Part shown: piece after piece, positions 1 through 12,253 of the stretch
Layout: every line of letters starts with the position of its first letter
How positions within the stretch are numbered: position 1 is the first letter of the stretch
Assembly (NCBI GenBank): GCA_026874595.1
Contig: CM049309.1
Span: forward strand, 52,428,079 to 52,492,078
Length of the DNA stretch: 64,000 bases
Direction: 5' to 3'
DNA from: Sipunculus nudus
Taxonomy: Eukaryota > Annelida > Sipuncula > Golfingiida > Sipunculidae
The notes under the pieces: model-generated
Database searches by the model: none
What the model saw: only the letters and a program-made list of their open reading frames with translations
What the model was told of the DNA's origin: nothing
Position numbers and translations under genes: made by a program

Positions 1-251
1 TGGATGGATGGATGATGTAAAGCTTTTATGAAATGTGAATAATGCGTGACTTTTTACGATGTAGCACAAATAACCCCCGTATGGTGATGTCACTGAATGT
101 TGGGACCTGTTTGGTCAAATCTGAAGTACAAAATATCCTGCAAGTTCTTTGGGAAGGATCAGCCTGTTTAATAACATTGTGAAATAACCTTTGCACTTAG
201 CCAGCTGTAACCCCCATATAGTGCATGTCATGATATCTTGTATGATCTTTA

Positions 252-568
252 GTGATGCGTGTTATTTATGTGTAACAATGATATATATATATATATATAT
301 ATATTGTGTTATATATAATATAATGTTATATATAATGTCTCCAGTTCCTTAGTTATCTCATGACAAATTCAGAAATGACATCACCGGGATAGATCATTTT
401 CTATGTATAAATGGTTGCAGATGGCAGGGCACAGTAATGAAATATTATTTTAATGTCTGATATTTTCATATCGAGTCAGTAGGACATGGAACTGGTTTGT
501 GATCGATTAGGACTTGAGTTGTCTTGAAGAGAACAAGATACGTGATGCGTGTTATTTATGTGTAACAA

Positions 569-625
<57 letters not shown>

Positions 626-833
626 GTTATAAATAATATAATGTTATATATAATGTCTCCAGTTCCTTAGTTATCTCATGACAAATTCAGAAATGACATC
701 ACCGGGATAGATCAGTTTCTATGTATAAATGGTTGCAGATGGCAGGGCACAATAATGAAATATTATTTTAATGTCTGATATTTTCATATCGAGTCAGTAG
801 GACATGTAACTGGTTTGTGATCGATTAGGACTT
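252..833 (+). repeat. Tandem duplication, two units of about 265-290 bp
   Basis: Units 252-515 and 542-833 share nearly all bases, from gtgatgcgtgttatttatg to gatcgattaggactt. They differ mainly in the length of an internal (AT)n run. A 26-bp spacer separates them. The rest of 1-1330 shows no gene. Confidence 0.9.
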
Positions 834-1654
834 CGCGTTTCGTCCCGGTTGATACTTTTGATTGTTTTACGGCTCCTAAACATAGAAAATTTCATGAAAG
901 ACAGAAATTTTTTATGGAAAATGCACATGTATGGACTTTTTTCACAATGCCTGCAGATACTGGCCTGATTTTTGGTGTGTTGCTTGATAATGACCCGTTA
1001 CAGATCGAGTTTGCATTTTGCCCTTGTTAACCTACTTTAGACCATACGACACCTCCTGAACTTAAAAAAAAATAAAATTTAACAAATGTTTCTAATTTGC
1101 CCCAGGCGGGGTCATTCGTGTCGTTCCGACACATCTAGTTTAAGAAACTATTAAGCTGATTGGTTTAAACTTTACAAGAATTGTTCTATGGTATTGTTCT
1201 GTCAGTTTTATAAGAGTAGATTGGGTAAAGACAGCTTTAAAAAATCAGTGTAGCCAATTGAAAAAAAGGCTTTCAGTGTTTGAAAACATAATTTTGCAGC
1301 ATGGCTAGTTTCAACATGTCAAGTCAAGAGGTCAATCAGTGCACCCAGGTGCAGTCCTGACATCACCATGGCAACTGGCCTGGCTCTGCCTGGTGTCCAG
1401 ATACAGTCTAGACGGATTTGAGTTTTGTAGATTAATAAATTGAATGTACCGATATGATACATGGGTCAAGAAGATGTAATGACCCTTTTTCCAATGTTTA
1501 ACGAAGGTGTGATCTAAACCACTCAAAAGTAACAGCAAACTTATTGTATTCTTCTCATAGCATGCATTCCGGCAGCGATACACACTCCCTTCTCTGTGGA
1601 AATAATTCTTTCCTTTGTTGTCCCTCGCTTCCTTGGAAGGAACGGGGGACATTG

Positions 1655-1712
1655 ATTTTGGTTTGTCTGTCTGTCCTTAAGTCTGTCTGTCTGTCCGTCC
1701 GACAGGTTTTCG
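1655..1712 (+). repeat. (GTCT)n-rich simple repeat
   Basis: An interrupted gtctgtctgtc/cgtccgtccg tract. The same type of tract ends many Y-family repeats in this window, so it may mark the end of an old minus-strand copy. Confidence 0.6.
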
Positions 1713-3202
1713 TTTCCGTGCGATAACTTTCCTAAATTTTATCCAATTTCATTCAAAATTGGGTCAGTGATTGCTCTCAAGCTTACCTGGGTTAAGATTG
1801 GTTTTGTAGTGGCTGTCTCACAAGAAAAAAAAATACAATATGATATTTCATTTTTTATATGATGAAGCAGCACATTGAGTTTCACTTATCAACAAATGGT
1901 GTCACTAGCGATAGACTACGCTCTTTACACAGCGCTTTACCTATAGGCCTACTACCTATATCATAAGCGCTGTTTGTTTTGACCTCATTTCCTGAATCGC
2001 TACACTAGAGGGGAGCACTGTATTTTGGTCCAATCAGATGAGACCCTGTGCTGGAAGACACGACCTCTATGGTTGGCTGATATGGTCACATGATTAATAA
2101 ATTGCAAATATAAATGCTGTTGGCAAAATTTTTTAGGGGATGAAGAGGCCATTGTGTATGAGCTAGACCACAAACTTCCATAAATAGTTGTGGTCCACTT
2201 GACTGCGTGTAAACAATGCCCGATATGCGACACACAACTGATGGGACATGGAATCTACATAATTATCAGACCGTGTTGCCAGCAAGACGGTCTACCAGCC
2301 AAGCGAGAAATACGCGAAGCAACTGTTGTTACATTTGTTTTGAGTGACAGCTCGTGGCCCCGGCGACCGTTTGAATAGGCCACACCAGAGAGAATGGCGA
2401 CACATGATAGCATGGTATGGCCGTTTTATTTTTGGTTCGTTTGAACTGATTCTGTCGTAGTATTTCCAAGAATATTGGAGATATGAAGACTATTACAAAT
2501 AGGGATTCAAGCGCCTGTGGTCATAATGTCATAATCGAATCGGTCGATGATGCGAGAACGCAGAGGGAGCAATTAAAATTTGACTTTTTTTACTAAGAGT
2601 AACCACTTGAGTGCACTTGAACACTTGAAGCGCAGCTATGGGCGGAGCCATGATGCCTGCAGGGTCGTTGTCTGGCAGCCAACCAAATGCCAGTTACCAA
2701 ACACTCGACAGGCGCCACCACCTGGTGTTCAGGTAAATCATAAACGGTCAAACCAGGTAGCGGGAAAATCAGTAGCTTCTTTAGAAGCGCAAGATTTTCG
2801 CTGCCTCGGGAGCGTAGCGGTGGACAAAATACTTGAATTTTTGCATTAACTGCCAGATGCTGCCATCTTTTGAGCGTGGTTAAAACTATTTGTACTTATC
2901 ACCACAAACTTTAAAGTCATCCCGGACTTGAAGGCGGAAGCGAAGGACATAAATTCCTTGAATTTGCTTGTTTCAGTTGCTTATGCCATAACTCCTCTTA
3001 AAGCTTGCGTTGTCCGTCAACCTCGGTGTGACAGGAGATTTTCCAAAGTTTTGTCTAGTGTGACTTAAGTTTATTTAAAGCTGGGTTTGTTTAATTTCAT
3101 TTTGGAAACATTTATTCTGTTCCAGCTGGGAGTGATTTTGTTATAAATGACATGAGATGGCTCGAACCTGTCATGTTGAATCTGTACAACATCATGATCA
3201 TA
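1713..3202. other. Unassigned sequence with a GC-richer patch
   Basis: No recognisable gene. The part 2260-2850 is richer in CG than its surroundings and carries a 21-bp phrase (2500-2520, tagggattcaagcgcctg then tgg) whose first 18 bases recur at 3338. An unrecognised exon cannot be excluded. Confidence 0.3.
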
Positions 3203-3301
3203 TTACGATAATAAAGTATCCTCACGCGATTTCGGACCTGTGGGTGTGAATATATAATACCCACAGGTCTGAAATCACGTCAGAATACTTTATTATCGTA
3301 A
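3203..3301. mobile_element. Foldback hairpin MITE-like element
   Basis: Two arms of about 43 bp (3203-3245 and 3259-3301) are inverted copies with a few mismatches, around a 13-bp AT loop. The ends are TTACGATAATAAAGTA and its complement. Almost the whole element is stem, typical of a miniature foldback element. Confidence 0.85.
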
Positions 3302-3956
3302 AATATACCTTGACAAACCATTTAAATTATGTTTATATAGGGATTCAAGCGCCTGTGCCTGTGGTTTGGCGTCATCTACAGGTTGTCACACCAACCATAA
3401 GTTTCCGACTCTTTCCTATGGTTTTGGTCTCTATTTTTTTTCAATTTCGTCTAGAAAATTCGTACGGTTCCGACTTTTCCTACTTTTTTAGCTTAGCACT
3501 GTAACATTCATTGTTAAAATGTTGTGAATAACTGTGAAAGTGACCTTGTTTAATTATAAGTAAACTGTTATGGGTAAATTTTTAACTCTTCATGATCTCA
3601 AAACTGCAGGTAAGCCTACAAGATACAAAACGAGCAGCACTAAAAATGTTTTTATATGTTCTCGGTAATATTACTAGATGGATTTCACTTCCATGTATTA
3701 AGAAAGTGCACATACATAATGTAATTTTTTTCCAGTCTTATTTTTTTCCTCTACTTTTTCCATTGTCCTACTTTTTCTTTATTTCCAGTCTTACTTTTGA
3801 CCTACTTTTTAATAAGGGTTTGCCCCTTATTCAGCATGGTACCCTAAGGAAGTTAACCCCCGTTTCTGACAGATTTTGTCTTCTTCAAATAACACCTAAG
3901 GTTTTCAGGAGCTTCCTATTGACTTTTAAGGCATCACTCCACTGGGTATACAGTAT

Positions 3957-4279
3957 TGTAATAAGAAGTACAATAAAATAGCTCCAGTTTGCGAGTCCTC
4001 TCGCGAAATATCAATACCAGTCATGCGAGCCCTCTCGCAAGCTATCAGTTACTGCCATGCGGGGTTTCCCGCCTCCGGACCCCACCCCGCCAGCCCACCA
4101 GTTTTGGATGTACCCTCGTGTCTGCACGGACGTAATCTGGTCGAGTTTCTCCCGCTGCGCCCTCCGGACAACGGAACATCTGAACGAACGCTATATTATT
4201 ATAAACATTACTTTGACACATAAACTGTGACCCGCCGGACATTATATACAATTGGACTGTTCATTACCACATTGTGTCA
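3957..4279 (+). repeat. 5' LTR
   Basis: TG...CA ends. AATAAA lies near the left end, and a tatattattata tract near 4190-4203 may be a promoter element. Two short GCGAG/CTCGC hairpins occur in the first third. It differs from the 3' LTR by a single C/A near position 4088. Confidence 0.95.
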
Positions 4280-6050
4280 ACTGGTACCAGAAGTGGGGTG
4301 ATCAAATAATCTCAGGAAATATAAAAAAAAAAAAAAATCAACGGTAGGCCAGCGACCTGGTGAGTAGAAGTCTACTTTTGCATGAGAAGTTTATATCACC
4401 ATATTTATAAAGCTTCTTAAGCGAAATCGTTCGCTACGAAACAACTTGCGAATTAATTTCGCGAGACGTAACAAGTGATTAAAGCTCCAGCAGCGAAAAA
4501 TCATTCGCTGAACGGACTGAAGCTACTGATACAGCTGCATGAAAACTCGCCCTAACGGGGGTATATCTGCCACAAAGTTTCATTAGTGTTGGCCAATATC
4601 TCGCCACCGTTGTACATTTATAATAAAAAGTTAAATCTGATATAATTCTGGGACCTAAAACAAACAAACTAAGCACTCAGTGGATATAACGGGTTTTGTG
4701 AAGTGTACGGCAGGGGTATCAACATTCCGCTAGCTTCAAGTTAACGCGAGAAGCAAACTCGCTGTCATCAACATTCTGTCCTGACAAAAACAATCAGTGA
4801 GACGTTGGACAGCCGTCTGACCTGCAGGCGAAGGGCCGGCGACGTTACACAGCACACCGCGAAGGCCATACGCAGCCAAGTTCAGCGTAGACGAGATAAC
4901 GGTACTATAGTACTTAACGGCCCCGACATTTCTGTGACAAGTGACTGTTCGTACGTCGGGCCGTGTCAAAGGTTACTTGGACTGCGTCTGTTGTATACAA
5001 AAGCGTGAGATCTGCCTTCCGGCACTGGAAAGTGCGAGTTAACGAGATTACTGTGTTGACATTGCTCGGTACGACCGCCCCCTCCCCTGGCGAAACCGCA
5101 CACAGAGAACATTGTAACGTTAGACTCGCTGTCACGTGCGGACCTTCCTCTTTAGAAGACAAAAAGTTGATCGATAGTGAATAAATTTGATTGTGTAAAT
5201 TAGCTTTGATCAGTTGATCATTTGATTGATTTGATTGATTTTTTATTGATTAATCAAACTGAATTCGGCTGAAATTTGTTGATTATGAATTGCATTAATT
5301 AATTGGATTAATTAATCTTTAATTAATTGGTTAATTGTTCTTGAATTAATAATTAGATTGATTGGAAATAGTTGATTGATCGATTGATTTTGGGTTGATT
5401 GATTAAATTGGATTAATTAAAATTTAAATTAAATGATCGATTGATCTTGGATTGGTTCATTAGATTGATGTGAATAAGTTATTGTTCGATTGATTTTTGA
5501 TCAATTAATTGGATCTGATTGATTAATTTTTAATTAATCGATTTATTGATTTTAGATTGATTGTTTAGATTGGATGATTTGATTTTTAAATGTTTAATTG
5601 AATGATTTTGCATAAATTAATTGAATTGAATTGATCTGAATAGATTGATTAATTTTAATTAGTTCATTAGTCTTCATTTCTTGAAAAATTGATAATTTGG
5701 CATCTACAAAATCCTTACGGTTGCTTATAGGTGCTATTCTGTGCTTTCCCTCCAGTGAATTGTTTCATGTTCACTCCCTGCTGAATACATCGTTTAGTGC
5801 ACTCAGTTGACCGTTTGGCGTCATTCACATCATCCAGTAACAAGTATATTTGTTTGGTAATAGCATTGTAGTGCGCAAGTAAAATCAAACTTGAAGAAAT
5901 TCCGTCCATAAATAAATCAACACTCTTTATTATTCCATTATCATTAGTATTGTAAAGCAACCAAGTAAAATTTTATATTTTTGATTGGCGACTTTGGCAA
6001 GCAACAGTGAGCAACAGTGAGTGTTTGGATCGTCAGTAATAATAATCAAA
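4280..6050 (+). other. Retrotransposon leader with primer-binding-like site and ATTGATT-rich tract
   Basis: A long untranslated leader between LTR and gag. It starts with the primer-binding-like site at 4282-4300. The region 5165-5690 is a degenerate TTGATTGATTAATT repeat, strikingly AT-rich beside the GC-balanced gag. The direct repeat gcaacagtga occurs twice just before gag (6001-6020). Open frames at 4805-5184 show no recognisable homology. Confidence 0.6.
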
Positions 6051-7694
6051 ATGCCAGGGGGGAAACACCGGAAACAGGACAATACCCATGATGATCATTC
6101 ATCAGCCCACCAGGAGGCAGCAGCAGAGGGTGGTGCTCATGGCCAGACAGTAGGCGGTGAGCTAGAAACCGGTATGGCAGATGTCCTGCTTGCTCTTAGG
6201 CAGATAATGGAGGGGCAACGACAAGCCCAGGAGCGACAAACAGCATTGCTCCAGGAAACTCAGGCTGCAATGTTGAGCCGTTTGGATGCCCTCCAACTAT
6301 CGTCACAAGCGCCTCCAGAAGTCCCTCGCCCTGAAGACCATGAACGAGAGCCACTAGGTGCCGCTGCCCCGGATCTCCAAACGCCCCAAGAACCTACGTT
6401 TCTCCGACCTTACCGTTCTGAAATACGCGCCGATCGGGAACATCCTGATCGGGTCCATGGAGGACGAGACACAGACCTGCGGAGGTCTGTCCAGGCTAAC
6501 ATGGAGGATCAAGTTGGTCCAAATCCGGACCTAAGATCTCCAACAAGAGGTCGGATGACCACTAATGTGAGAGATCCGTACGGGTTCCATGGCCTGGATG
6601 ACGACATGCCACCACCACTCAGAACTGACAATGACCTTGAGCGGCAGCTTCGGGTCATTGAGCAAAGAGAAAGAGCGGCTGACCCTCGACGCCCAAGGCC
6701 TCGAGAACGTGCCAGAGCTCATGATCATGAGACCAGGACAAGGGGTATCGAGACACATACTCCGAGAAATGAACCACCAAGAGCAAAATTACCAATGTTC
6801 GATGGTAAGGATGACTGGGAGGCCTTCACCATGTCCTTCGAGAGATCAGCTCGACGGTATGAATGGGGTCCATATGAGAAGGCAGACCGACTGCAAGAAA
6901 GTTTTCGTGGGAGTGCCCTGCGATACATAAGCCTATTGCCAGGGGGAATTCCAGAGGAGTACGAACAACTCCGTCAGTACTTGGCTCAAAGGTTCGGTCG
7001 CCGGGAACCCCCCTCAACTGCAAGGCACAAGTTGGACGAATACCGACAGGGGAGTGAAAGCACGGCAGAGTACGCAGAAGAGGTGCGACGTATGGTTAGC
7101 ATAGCTTACCAGGGAGTGGACCTCGTGATGCAAGAACAACTCGCCGCAGACTACTTCCTGCGAGGGTACAAGAATGCCCGGCTGGCATATGATGTAATGA
7201 ACCAAAGGCCAGCCACCCTGTCGGAAACACTTGACCTCATCGACGCTTACCAGCATCACTACAAAGCGACGATAGGTAGGGCCCATGATAATGTTCGAGG
7301 TCGTACTCGACGTGTCTCCTGGGCAGAAGACCCACACCAGGCAACGGAAGAGGTCGATTCCTCTGAGAATAGTCTCCGGAGGAAGCTGGATGCAGGGTTT
7401 CAAAAAATAAACGAGACCCTGAGTGAAAGCCTGGATCACAAAATGAAACATCTGTGGGCGAAAATAGAGGAAAAGCTGTCGCACAACCATGGTCGGGATA
7501 TAAAACGTCAGGACTCCAGGAACAATGGCGCTAGGAGAAGTCCCAGCCCATTTGCCAGTCGATCCAGGACCCCGAGCCCAAAGAACTTACGGGAGGTGGA
7601 GTGCTTTCGCTGTGGTCAACAAGGACATTACCAAAGGGATTGTCCCAAGCAACGCACTCCGACCCCCCTGTGCCACACACCGGCGGAAAACTAG
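6051..7694 (+). CDS. gag: Gag polyprotein of LTR retrotransposon, CCHC zinc knuckle
   Basis: An uninterrupted 547-codon frame. Family knowledge: Gag forms the virus-like particle and packages element RNA in the cytoplasm. The N-terminal 240 residues are polar and low-complexity (Q-, R-, P-rich). Residues about 245-400 match the retrotransposon Gag core, with FDGKDDWEAF, a helical region, and REPPSTARHKLDEYRQGSES. A basic SPSPFASRSRTPSP segment precedes a CCHC knuckle at C518-x2-C521-x4-H526-x4-C531. The start is the ATG at 6051 (AAA at -3); the frame opens further upstream without an ATG. It is intact, so it may still be translated. Confidence 0.92.
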   Translation: MPGGKHRKQDNTHDDHSSAHQEAAAEGGAHGQTVGGELETGMADVLLALRQIMEGQRQAQERQTALLQETQAAMLSRLDALQLSSQAPPEVPRPEDHEREPLGAAAPDLQTPQEPTFLRPYRSEIRADREHPDRVHGGRDTDLRRSVQANMEDQVGPNPDLRSPTRGRMTTNVRDPYGFHGLDDDMPPPLRTDNDLERQLRVIEQRERAADPRRPRPRERARAHDHETRTRGIETHTPRNEPPRAKLPMFDGKDDWEAFTMSFERSARRYEWGPYEKADRLQESFRGSALRYISLLPGGIPEEYEQLRQYLAQRFGRREPPSTARHKLDEYRQGSESTAEYAEEVRRMVSIAYQGVDLVMQEQLAADYFLRGYKNARLAYDVMNQRPATLSETLDLIDAYQHHYKATIGRAHDNVRGRTRRVSWAEDPHQATEEVDSSENSLRRKLDAGFQKINETLSESLDHKMKHLWAKIEEKLSHNHGRDIKRQDSRNNGARRSPSPFASRSRTPSPKNLREVECFRCGQQGHYQRDCPKQRTPTPLCHTPAEN

Positions 7695-7737
7695 CAGAGG
7701 CCTGATCTGAACACACAGATCTGGCCAAAGAAATCAA

Positions 7738-8200
7738 CTAGTTATGAGCAGGGCCCATTAATCAGCATTGGGAGAACAGAACGTCATGGACCAACCATTC
7801 TCCTCCCCTTACTGATCAATGGTAGGGAAGTTGATGTTGATTCAGTTTGGGAACATCACAATGGACTGGAATGTGTACGTGGCACCCATTCGTGATGAAG
7901 TCCTTCTATGACTCAATTTATTACAAGAATAAAACCATCCACGCATGAGGAAGTATCTTTATCAAGGGGGAACCTTTACCCAGTCGAGTATTACTCGAGA
8001 AGGGAAGGTCATATGACATAGCAAATGTGTGTTAAACTGAAAAATTACACTTGGAATCAGGGATGGAATACCTTGCAACTGGATCAGTTAACCGAATTGT
8101 TGAAGGTCAGGATGCGGTAATGGAACCAGTTTTATTTTAGAATTTGCAACATAACCGTTCAACAGGATTAGTGAGTGCTGAAAGGACTCAGCACAGCAGG
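7738..8200 (+). pseudogene. pol remnant: protease start and pre-RT segment, disrupted
   Basis: In the +1 frame relative to gag, QGPLISIGRTERHGPT and LLPLLINGREVDVDS read like the N-terminal strand of a retroviral-type protease. The catalytic DTG is missing, and stops follow. Around 8104-8210 a frame with one stop reads like the spacer usually found before reverse transcriptase. Everything downstream of that in pol is deleted up to the polypurine tract. Confidence 0.5.
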
Positions 8201-8210
8201 AAGGGGGCAG

Positions 8211-8533
8211 TGTAATAAGAAGTACAATAAAATAGCTCCAGTTTGCGAGTCCTCTCGCGAAATATCAATACCAGTCATGCGAGCCCTCTCGCAAGCTATC
8301 AGTTACTGCCATGCGGGGTTTCCCGCCTCCGGACCCCAACCCGCCAGCCCACCAGTTTTGGATGTACCCTCGTGTCTGCACGGACGTAATCTGGTCGAGT
8401 TTCTCCCGCTGCGCCCTCCGGACAACGGAACATCTGAACGAACGCTATATTATTATAAACATTACTTTGACACATAAACTGTGACCCGCCGGACATTATA
8501 TACAATTGGACTGTTCATTACCACATTGTGTCA
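8211..8533 (+). repeat. 3' LTR
   Basis: Same length as the 5' LTR and identical apart from one base. It is directly preceded by a polypurine tract and followed by the GTAT target duplication. Confidence 0.95.
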
Positions 8534-9191
8534 GTATATATAGTTGTCAGTCTTCGCGGTCTTCCTATATTTGAAAGTCCTTAGTACCTCTTCAGTTCTA
8601 TTTCAAACCCCTCTCCCCATGGCACAGTCATCGTGACAATAAAGTTCTGACAGCGGGAGTACACAGTTTACCACATCTAGTAGGCCTACGTATGCATAGT
8701 CTGAGTCGCCTCTGAAGAAAGGAGGCACCATTAAGGTACATAAACATTTGCAATAATTTGGTATTATCTCAGACTATTGTTTATTTTCGCTGAATACAAA
8801 AGTTTCTCAGTAAACACTTGGCACACGGACTTACTCCAGTTTACCAGAATTATAATGTTAAATTTCTTTGATTCTGTGTGTGAGTAAACACAGTAAAAGT
8901 GTGTCTGTTTACCATAATAAGACATTCAGATCAAAGGCCCGATCTTGCACATGCGCGGCAGCTCACAAACAAGAAAAGAGAAGAAACACCGGGTGGAAGC
9001 TGGAAAAATCTTGTTTTTAAAGTACGTCTACCTAGTGGCGTCGAGCAATATTTATGTTTTTGCGTCCCAAATCGCGCCCGATGCAAGTTTACATATTTGG
9101 CTCGTGTATAAACCTGGAGAGTCATGTGGCTTCTCTGTGAAGAAGGGCTTACCTTGAAACAACAGAGATCTTGATTCGCACCTTTATAACA
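8534..9191. other. Unassigned sequence after the LTR retrotransposon
   Basis: Short open frames only, none recognisable. Confidence 0.3.
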
Positions 9192-9651
9192 TTAAAGAGG
9201 CCCAGTCACCTGTATGACTTTTATAAACTAAAGGTAATCCCTTTCAGCTTTTATAAAAATAGGCCAGAGAACGTGGACATTACTGCACAGAGGCTGCTTT
9301 TTTATTTATGTCAACGTGTTTATAATATGTGGGGGCCCGCCAAAATAAAACAAATTCAACAAGGGCATCTGGCAGCAAGTAACATAAGAGCTTTTCAAAT
9401 GGCGTTTTGCAACAAGTGGCCTTTCTACCTCCGCATTTATGCAACCTACCACGTTAGGTTACATGTTTTACCCGTTTGTCAACATTGCTGTGTTTACAAA
9501 CATGTTATTGATAAACAAGTTCCTACATCCTTCACGGAGGCGTTATAAGAACTTTGCACAGCCAAAATTACCCTTAGATCATTACTCTATAAACAGAGGA
9601 AGCCAGAAATCATAAATTCTTTTTCAAAAGTACATGAACGGGCACCTTTAA
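9192..9651. mobile_element. TTAA-flanked MITE-like element (copy 1)
   Basis: It starts TTAAAGAGGCCCAGTCA and ends GGGCACCTTTAA, inverted relative to each other over about 12 bp. The left end matches the element at 27922, which shows a TTAA target duplication. Open frames inside are chance. Confidence 0.55.
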
Positions 9652-10276
9652 AGTTGGATCACCTGAATTCGGGATTACCAGACAGGCTAAATATCAAAGG
9701 TGCAAGGAATTCACAACACCACGACTTGAATCAACACATAAATACATGTTTTACCTTATTCCATTTTAGATTCTCCGAACATAGTGTATAAAACTTGAAA
9801 TCTTGGTTTTCTTATTCAAGTTCAAACATATCGTGGCGCCCATTTTTTGTAAAGAACTGATCAATCCATTTAAAACCCCCAAGAACCATAAGGTCAGGTG
9901 GCATCCACGTTTGCACAGCCAGAGCCTGAGCATTCTTTAAAAAAAGTAAAGATATTGTCAAACTGCATGTGCCAGTATCCGTATCAAACCTGAAGGCTTT
10001 TACTGAGGTTCCATAAGGATTGAATGCTGACTGATACGGTTACGGTTATATTGCACGAGTTTCTTATCTTAGTACTTTCAAATATTAATTCTGGAATGTT
10101 TGATGGACTGTTTCTAGATATCATTTATACTAAATTAAGGCTTCTTTACTTTATAAATGCGTACCTATTTTGTTAAAGGCAATTGTCGTAAATGTGAACC
10201 GTTTTAATCTATTATCTTGTAGTTTTATGTATTTTATACTTTTTCAGTTTTATGTGAAGTACCTTAGAGCAATTGT

Positions 10277-10610
10277 AATGGATTTGTCGTTCCCAACAAT
10301 TCATAGGAATGATTGGTGTCTGTTAGGGCTTCAGCCCTGTCGAATAACAGACCAGTCTGACTTCCAATATGGCCACCAAAGCACCATCGGTAATTTACTT
10401 TCGCGCGCAGAATCTCAATGAGATTTTGTGGATTTTTCCAATATTCACAGCAATGATTAGTGCCTGTTAGGGCTGCGATCCTATCGATTTACAGACCCGC
10501 CGAAAATCCAATATGACTGGCAGAGCACAGTCAGTGACTTTCTTTCGCGCAGAATCTCAAAGAGAATACAGACACCAATCATTCCTGTGAATTGCGGGGA
10601 CAAATCCATT
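10277..10610. mobile_element. Inverted-repeat element, 334 bp
   Basis: The first 45 bp (aatggatttgtc... to gattggtgtctgt) and the last 44 bp are inverted copies with a few mismatches. Inside, two similar blocks (about 10314-10430 and 10457-10566) share ctgttagggct and gcgcagaatctcaa. Non-autonomous, family unknown. Confidence 0.75.
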
Positions 10611-12184
10611 GTTATTTATACATATCCCCTCGTATATTCTTTGTTGTTCATTAATAATCCCATCGTTTTCCGAGGATCCTTTCTGAATTTCGATGTGAAT
10701 GCTTCCTGTCACCTTTCTGACAAAATTCTAACAATATGGTGTTCTTCAGTTTCACCACATCTCTTTTAAATATATTCTGTCTTCCAGTGCTTATACCACG
10801 TGACCTCATATTGTTTGAATTCCAGCCTCGCAGGTCTTCGGAGTCCCCATCATAGGGCGTGGCCGCAGACACTCTAAAAAGTGCTCTTCTGCGACCAGTG
10901 CAGTCGCTCAGACTTCCTTTTTTTCTGTTATTCTCCGCTAGGTTTCTTTGGTACGTCTCTCTTGATTTTCCATCAGGATTTAACCTGAATGCCCCATGAG
11001 TGTTTAGGTTTGTCCACTTCATATGGATGATCGTTCCATGTATATCTTCTGCGTTTTACCTCTGTCTTGATTGGGTTGACATTATTCTATGGATTCTTTT
11101 ATTTGTGATGATGCATATAAATTTATCACCCGGATATATTCTGGAAATCAGCTATATATTTAATGAATGTAAGGATTGTCCCGACATTTTGCTTTCTATT
11201 TTGGCATTGGCTTTCTAGCTTTTTTGCCATGTAGACAATTTCACTGTTGTGCTCTACGTGTTTTTGCAATAACAGTGTATTTCTAGCCGTAGTGGGTATC
11301 ACAAACGTATTAACATTTAAGCCTATACCAATAATGTTTCCATTGTATCATATCTACATATTTGCCGCAAATTCAAAATTGTAAAAAAAAATCCACCCAA
11401 ATAATTTATAAGAATTACAGCTAAGCCGACAACAGGAAGGATACTGTGATATTGTAAAACTTGATTAAATTTTCTCTAATTTATTTATAATTAAGTGAAT
11501 TATTCTGTAAATATTAACAATCAAAGAATGAAGGTTTATTCGTCTACGCGTATTTTACTGATACAAACATTCACTAATCACCGAATTTCGACTGTGTCCC
11601 AAATAATTACCCCAATAAAACATATTGCTTATGCTTTAGTTTCATTCAGTAAATGACAACAATTCTGTTTGCAAGCTTATCTTTTCGTCCCATTAATATT
11701 TAATGGGTCCATTTTTTATTTGATTGTACTTTTGTACTTATTTATTTAATATGCAGTGTACCTTGGCATATTGTGCAAACCAAAAATTTCTGAGAGAAGC
11801 ATTTTTTACATATAAAATGACAGACAACAATTTTTTGATTAACTAACATAACTGATTTATTTACAGGTAAACGAACCATAGTGTATACTGTTGATACAAA
11901 TGTTCTGTGTGAATATTTTCAAAAATAATTCCAAATTTATAAATTTATAAACAATCCTTTATCAAAACATAATTTTCAGCAAATTTTCTACTTTCACTGA
12001 ATATACAAATGACCGTTTTAAGTGTTGTTCAGATCTGTCTCCTAAACCAGTTGTTTGAAACCGGTACTATTTTGTGCAGGCACAAATGTAAACATTTGTA
12101 TGGGATGAGATATACAGCTATATCTGTAGCGGATCCAGATGGATGGGAAGGCTCAAGGGGGCCCCTTTTCAGCCGCCATTAAAC

Positions 12185-12253
<69 letters not shown>

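Larger units (their letters stand above)
3957..8533 (+). mobile_element. LTR retrotransposon, Ty3/gypsy-like, gag-only (pol deleted)
   Basis: Two 323-bp LTRs (3957-4279 and 8211-8533) begin TG and end CA, differ at one base, and are flanked by a 4-bp duplication GTAT (3953-3956, 8534-8537). A primer-binding-like site starting TGGTACCAGAAGTGGGG follows the first LTR. A purine run (aggaagggggcag) precedes the second. Inside is a gag gene but no reverse transcriptase, RNase H or integrase. At 7738-8200 are scraps that look like the start of an aspartic protease (LLPLLINGREVDVDS) and a segment that usually lies before the reverse transcriptase. Such an element must borrow pol from a relative. Near-identical LTRs mean a recent insertion. 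Confidence 0.93.

Noticed and set aside
4023-4251. Small frames in both LTRs
   Set aside because: They lie in LTR regulatory sequence and are duplicated only because the LTRs are; no homology.
6531-7737. Frames antisense to or out of phase with gag
   Set aside because: Shadows of the 547-codon gag frame, which alone shows the Gag core and zinc knuckle.
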